Of a stretch of 36,252 nucleotides of DNA, positions 32,758 through 36,252 are shown piece after piece. The stretch spans positions 1 to 36,252 of the forward strand of contig NZ_JADDOJ010000039.1 in assembly GCF_015159745.1 (NCBI RefSeq), given 5' to 3'. Below the pieces are notes generated by a model. The model ran no database searches. It was not told the DNA's origin and saw nothing but the letters and a program-made list of their open reading frames with translations. Source of the stretch: Ramlibacter aquaticus (lineage in GTDB: Bacteria; Pseudomonadota; Gammaproteobacteria; Burkholderiales; Burkholderiaceae_C). Positions within the stretch are counted from its first letter, which is position 1; each line of letters begins with the position of its first letter. A program made the position numbers and the translations under genes.

Positions 32758-32781
32758 GCAATGATTGTCGCAAACATTGCG
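32758..32781. promoter_or_regulatory. Candidate LysR operator
   Basis: GCAATG-N11-CATTGC (32758-32780) is an inverted repeat directly next to the LysR start codon. Nested in it is the tighter palindrome CGCAA-ACA-TTGCG (32769-32781). The 107-bp divergent gap is where an LTTR site for autoregulation and activation is expected. Confidence 0.45.
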
Positions 32782-32864
32782 CTTGCCACACGAAACCCGC
32801 GGGCGCAGCATCCCGGCCGGGACCGCGCTGTGGCCGGTCCAAACGCCCAAACCGGAGACCGACC

Positions 32865-33656
32865 ATGAAGATGCCCCCTGTCCCGTCCGCCCTCGCGACC
32901 GCCCTGCTGGGCGCCGCCCTCGCCCTGGGCGCCGCCGCGGCGCAGGCCGAACCCCTGCACGTCGTGAGCTCGGGCGGCCTGGGCGCGGCGACCGACCGCC
33001 TGGCGGCCGAGTTCGCGCAGCGCAGCGGGCAGGAAGTGGACACCGCCCGCGGCCCGTCCATGGGTGGCACGCACAACGCGATCCCGCAGCGCCTGGCCCG
33101 CCACGAGCCCGTGGACGTGGTGCTGGGCGTGAGCGAGGCGCTGGATGCGCTCATGGCCCAGGGCCTGCTCGCAGCCGGCAGCAAGGTCGAACTGGCCGAC
33201 TCCACCATCGCCTGCGCGGTCCGCCACGGCGCGCCCCACCCCGACATGGGCAGCGTGGACGGCGTGCGCAACGCGCTGCTGGCGGCGCACTCGGTCGCTT
33301 GGTCGGACAGCGCGAGCGGCCGCTACATCGACCGGGAAATGATCCCCCGCCTGGGCATCGTGCAGCAGATGCAGGGCAAGGGCCGCGCGATCCCGGCGGT
33401 GCCGGTGGGCGAGGTGGTGGCACGCGGCGAGGCCGAGTTCGGCTGCCAGCAGCGCAGCGAGCTGCTGCCCATCGCCGGCATCGACATCGTGGGCGACCTG
33501 CCGGCGCCCTTGCAGCGGGTCACCGCGTTCTCGGTGGCCATCGTGGCCGGCAGCGCCCGGGAGGCCCAGGCCCGGGCGTTCATCGAATTCCTGCGCACGC
33601 CGCACGCGGCCGAGGTCATCCGCGCCACCGGCCTGGAACCGCGGGCCGGCCGATGA
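32865..33656 (+). CDS. ModA-like periplasmic binding protein in the tcu operon
   Basis: This 263-residue exported protein has a signal peptide of residues 1-28 (ending AQA) before EPLHVVSSGGLGAATDRLAAEFAQRSG. It has the type II periplasmic binding fold related to molybdate-binding ModA proteins: DVVLGVSEALDALMAQGLL, WSDSASGRYI, GEAEFGCQQRSELLPIAG, and the end RAFIEFLRTPHAAEVIRATGLEP. It overlaps tcuA (ATGA), so it belongs to the operon. No permease or ATPase genes accompany it. It may bind tricarballylate or a related acid, or be an accessory sensor. A molybdate role is unlikely from context. Confidence 0.85.
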   Translation: MKMPPVPSALATALLGAALALGAAAAQAEPLHVVSSGGLGAATDRLAAEFAQRSGQEVDTARGPSMGGTHNAIPQRLARHEPVDVVLGVSEALDALMAQGLLAAGSKVELADSTIACAVRHGAPHPDMGSVDGVRNALLAAHSVAWSDSASGRYIDREMIPRLGIVQQMQGKGRAIPAVPVGEVVARGEAEFGCQQRSELLPIAGIDIVGDLPAPLQRVTAFSVAIVAGSAREAQARAFIEFLRTPHAAEVIRATGLEPRAGR

Positions 33657-35062
33657 TCGACGTCCTGGTCATCGGCGGCGGCAACGCGGCGCTGTGCGCG
33701 GCGCTGATGGCGCGCGAAGCCGGCGCCAGCGTGATGCTGCTCGAATCGGCGCCGCGCGAATGGCGCGGCGGCAACTCCATGCACGTGCGCAACCTGCGCT
33801 GCATGCACGACGCGCCGCAGGACGTGCTGGTGGACGCCTACCCCGAGGAGGAGTTCTGGCAGGACCTGCTGAAGGTCACCGGCGGCCAGACCGACGAGGC
33901 GCTGGCGCGGCTGGTGATCCGCCATTCCGCCGGCTGCCGCGACTGGATGCGCAGGCACGGCGTGCGCTTCCAGCCCTCGCTCGCGGGCACGCTGCACCTG
34001 TCGCGCACCAACGCCTTCTTCATGGGCGGCGGCAAGGCCCTGGTGAACGCCTACTACCGCAGCGCCGAGGCCCTGGGCGTGCAGGTGCGCTACCGCAGCC
34101 CGGTCGCATCGCTGGAACTGGACGGCCCGCGCTTCCGCGCCGCGGTGCTGGAGAGCGGCGAGCGCATCCAGGCCCGCAGCTGCGTGCTGGCCTGCGGTGG
34201 CTTCGAATCCAACCGCGAGTGGCTGCGCGAGGCCTGGGGCCGCAACGAGCGCGGCGAGTGGCCGGCCGACAACTTCCTGATCCGCGGCACGCGCTTCAAC
34301 CAGGGCACGCTGCTGCGCTTCATGCAGGGCGCAGGCGCCGACATCATCGGCGACCCCTCGCAATCCCACTGCGTGGCGATCGACGCCCGCGCGCCGCTCT
34401 ACGACGGCGGCATCGTGACCCGGGTCGACTGCGTCTCGCTGGGCGTGGTGCTCAACCGCGAGGGCCAGCGCTTCTACGACGAGGGCGAGGACTTCTGGCC
34501 CAAGCGCTACGCGATCTGGGGCCGCCTGGTCGCGCAGCAGCCCGGCCAGGTGGGCTTCTGCATCATCGACAGCAAGGCCGTGGGCCGCTTCATGCCGCCG
34601 GTGTTCCCGGGCGTGAAGACCGACAGCCTGGACGCGCTGGCCCGCGCGCTGGGCCTGCCCGAGGCCGCCGTGCTGCGCACGATGGCGGACTACAACGCCG
34701 CCTGCCGCGGCACCGACTTCGACCACACCGTCCTCGACGGCTGCCACACCGAGGGCCTGGCGCCGGCCAAGTCGCACTGGGCCCGCACCATCGACAAGCC
34801 GCCTTTCTACGGCTACGCGCTGCGGCCCGGCGTGACCTTCACCTACCTGGGCCTGAAGACCGACGCCAGCGCCGCCGTGCACTTTGGCGGCCAGCCCAGC
34901 GACAACCTGTTCGCCGCCGGCGAGATCATGGCCGGCAACGTGCTGGGCAAGGGCTACACCGCCGGGGTGGGCATGAGCATAGGCACGGCCTTCGGCCGCA
35001 TCGCCGGCGCGCGCGCCGCCGGGGCCGCACTCGGAAAGACCACGCATGCAGACCTTGCTTGA
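33653..35062 (+). CDS. tcuA: FAD-dependent tricarballylate dehydrogenase TcuA
   Basis: This 469-residue flavoprotein oxidises tricarballylate to cis-aconitate, which then enters the TCA cycle. It has the N-terminal FAD dinucleotide-binding motif [13 protein letters not shown] with Glu31 for the ribose. [10 protein letters not shown] (38-47) follows as in the fumarate reductase/succinate dehydrogenase flavoprotein fold, and the C-terminal FAD segment is [35 protein letters not shown]. It overlaps the binding-protein gene by 4 bases and tcuB by 17. Electrons should pass to TcuB. The family call is firm, and substrate is by homology and by the tcuB neighbour. Confidence 0.9.
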   Translation: MIDVLVIGGGNAALCAALMAREAGASVMLLESAPREWRGGNSMHVRNLRCMHDAPQDVLVDAYPEEEFWQDLLKVTGGQTDEALARLVIRHSAGCRDWMRRHGVRFQPSLAGTLHLSRTNAFFMGGGKALVNAYYRSAEALGVQVRYRSPVASLELDGPRFRAAVLESGERIQARSCVLACGGFESNREWLREAWGRNERGEWPADNFLIRGTRFNQGTLLRFMQGAGADIIGDPSQSHCVAIDARAPLYDGGIVTRVDCVSLGVVLNREGQRFYDEGEDFWPKRYAIWGRLVAQQPGQVGFCIIDSKAVGRFMPPVFPGVKTDSLDALARALGLPEAAVLRTMADYNAACRGTDFDHTVLDGCHTEGLAPAKSHWARTIDKPPFYGYALRPGVTFTYLGLKTDASAAVHFGGQPSDNLFAAGEIMAGNVLGKGYTAGVGMSIGTAFGRIAGARAAGAALGKTTHADLA

Positions 35063-36236
35063 ACTGGCGCGCGACGCCAGCGCACTCGCCGCGGGCGAAC
35101 CCACCGCCCTGCCCGCCGCCCTGGCCCGGGGCGACGCGGCCACGCCCGAGGCCGAGGCCGCGCGGCAGATGCAGATCTGCAACGCGTGCCGGTACTGCGA
35201 GGGCTTCTGCGCGGTCTTCCCGGCCATGACGCGCCGGCTCGAGTTCCCGGCCGCCGACATCCACTACCTGGCCAACCTGTGCCACAACTGCGGCGCCTGC
35301 CTGCATGCCTGCCAGTACGCGCCGCCGCACGAGTTCGCGGTGGCGATTCCGCAGGCGCTGGCGCGGGTGCGGGCCCGCACCTACCAGGCCCATGCCTGGC
35401 CGGCGCCGCTGGGGGCGCTCTACCAGCGCGCCGGCCTCACGGTGGCCCTGGCGCTGGCCGGCGGCCTGGGCCTGTTCCTGGCGCTGGCGCTCGCCCTGCG
35501 CGGCAGCCTGTGGCATGCGCCGCTGGCCGGCAACTTCTACGCCGTGTTCCCGCACGACCTGCTGGCAGCGATGTTCGGCGCCGTGTTCCTGTTCGCGGCC
35601 CTCGCGCTGGGCATGGGCGCGCGCCGCTTCTGGCGCGGCGTGGCGCCGCAGGAGGCCGTGCCCGGCGCGCTCGCCCGTGCCGCGCACGACGCGCTCACGC
35701 TGCGCTACCTGGACGGCGGCCACGGCGACGGCTGCAACAACGAGGACGACCGCTTCTCCCCGTGGCGCCGGCGCTTTCACCACGCGACCTTCTACGGCTT
35801 CCTGCTGTGCTTCGCCGCCACCTCGGTGGCCACGCTCTACCACTACGCCCTGGGCTGGGAGGCGCCGTACGCCTGGACCAGCCTGCCGGTGCTGCTGGGC
35901 ACGGCGGGCGGGCTGGGGCTGCTCGCCGGGCCGGCCGGCCTGCTGTGGCTGAACCTGCGCCGCCACCCGCTGCAGGGCGACGTGGCGCAGCGCCCCATGG
36001 ACCGCGGCTTCATCGCCCTGCTGGGGCTGGCCAGCGCCACCGGGCTGGCCCTTCTGGCGGGCCGCGACGGCGCGGCGATGGGCCTGCTGCTCGCGCTGCA
36101 CCTGGGCGTGGTGATGGCGCTGTTCCTCACCCTGCCCTATGGCAAGTTCGCGCATGCGGTGTACCGCGTCGCCGCACTGCTGAAGTTCAACATCGAAAAG
36201 CGCCTGCCGAACCGACTCGCGCTCGGTTCCGACTGA
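35046..36236 (+). CDS. tcuB: Tricarballylate utilisation iron-sulfur membrane protein TcuB
   Basis: This 396-residue protein reoxidises the flavin of TcuA and passes electrons to the membrane quinone pool. Two cysteine clusters bind 4Fe-4S centres: Cys45, 48, 51, 55 ([11 protein letters not shown]) and Cys79, 82, 85, 89 ([11 protein letters not shown]). About six membrane helices (residues 128-385) follow. Histidines near them ([18 protein letters not shown]) could bind heme. The gene is complete and ends 16 bases before the window edge. It overlaps the end of tcuA, in keeping with a TcuA-TcuB complex. Confidence 0.92.
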   Translation: MQTLLELARDASALAAGEPTALPAALARGDAATPEAEAARQMQICNACRYCEGFCAVFPAMTRRLEFPAADIHYLANLCHNCGACLHACQYAPPHEFAVAIPQALARVRARTYQAHAWPAPLGALYQRAGLTVALALAGGLGLFLALALALRGSLWHAPLAGNFYAVFPHDLLAAMFGAVFLFAALALGMGARRFWRGVAPQEAVPGALARAAHDALTLRYLDGGHGDGCNNEDDRFSPWRRRFHHATFYGFLLCFAATSVATLYHYALGWEAPYAWTSLPVLLGTAGGLGLLAGPAGLLWLNLRRHPLQGDVAQRPMDRGFIALLGLASATGLALLAGRDGAAMGLLLALHLGVVMALFLTLPYGKFAHAVYRVAALLKFNIEKRLPNRLALGSD

Positions 36237-36252
36237 GCCCCCCACCCACCCC

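Noticed and set aside
36237..36252. C-rich repeat-like tail at the window end
   Set aside because: Only 16 bases of simple C/A-rich sequence, too short to interpret.

Overview
The window is very GC-rich DNA, packed with genes that often overlap by 1-17 bases. It looks like a chromosomal segment from a betaproteobacterium of the order Burkholderiales, probably near the family Comamonadaceae. That placement rests on the gene types (pqq genes, cyoABCD-SURF1-regBA, tcuAB, class II ribonucleotide reductase) and on composition. No rRNA or species marker is present, so the genus is left open. I see no tRNA, rRNA, CRISPR array, insertion sequence or phage module, and no gene-free stretch reaches 300 bases.

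Layout. 1-5007: the end of a PQQ biosynthesis operon (pqqC partial, pqqD, pqqE) meets a DUF924 gene tail to tail. Next, on the minus strand, come a PQQ alcohol dehydrogenase with the extra aspartate of lanthanide-type enzymes and a cytochrome c4-like electron acceptor. The window therefore encodes cofactor synthesis, the enzyme and a likely electron acceptor side by side. 5104-9348: small genes, namely a secreted ankyrin protein, a pilin-like protein, a conserved hypothetical, an Mpo1-like membrane protein, an M14-type deacylase, a GAF protein and a membrane-anchored zinc-knuckle protein. 9370-13038: adenosylcobalamin-dependent ribonucleotide reductase nrdJ, interrupted by a complete 378-residue intein with a LAGLIDADG endonuclease. 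The intein sits exactly in front of the catalytic thiyl-radical cysteine. 13329-17844: a branched-chain amino acid/amide-type ABC transporter operon whose two ATPases are fused. 17991-21213: a drug-efflux-type MFS protein, an orphan binding protein and a TRIC/UPF0126 channel protein.

21248-29463 (all minus strand): a respiratory block. cyoABCD (bo3-type quinol oxidase), a SURF1 assembly factor and a RegB/RegA (PrrB/PrrA-type) redox two-component system look like one transcription unit, followed by an ACAD10/11-like acyl-CoA dehydrogenase. FNR/Anr-type boxes lie upstream of cyoA (perfect, 29524-29537) and upstream of the acyl-CoA dehydrogenase (22575-22588), which suggests oxygen control. 29604-36236: an MHS-family symporter, a TauE/SafE exporter, and a tricarballylate utilisation locus. 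That locus has a divergent LysR regulator, a periplasmic binding protein, tcuA and tcuB, with a binding protein where a TcuC symporter gene might be expected.

The strongest observations are the intein at the NrdJ active site, the lanthanide signature in the quinoprotein, an intrinsic-terminator-like hairpin inside the cytochrome signal-peptide codons, the two FNR boxes, the fused LivG-LivF ATPase with a degenerate signature motif, and the uncharacterised small secreted or membrane proteins.
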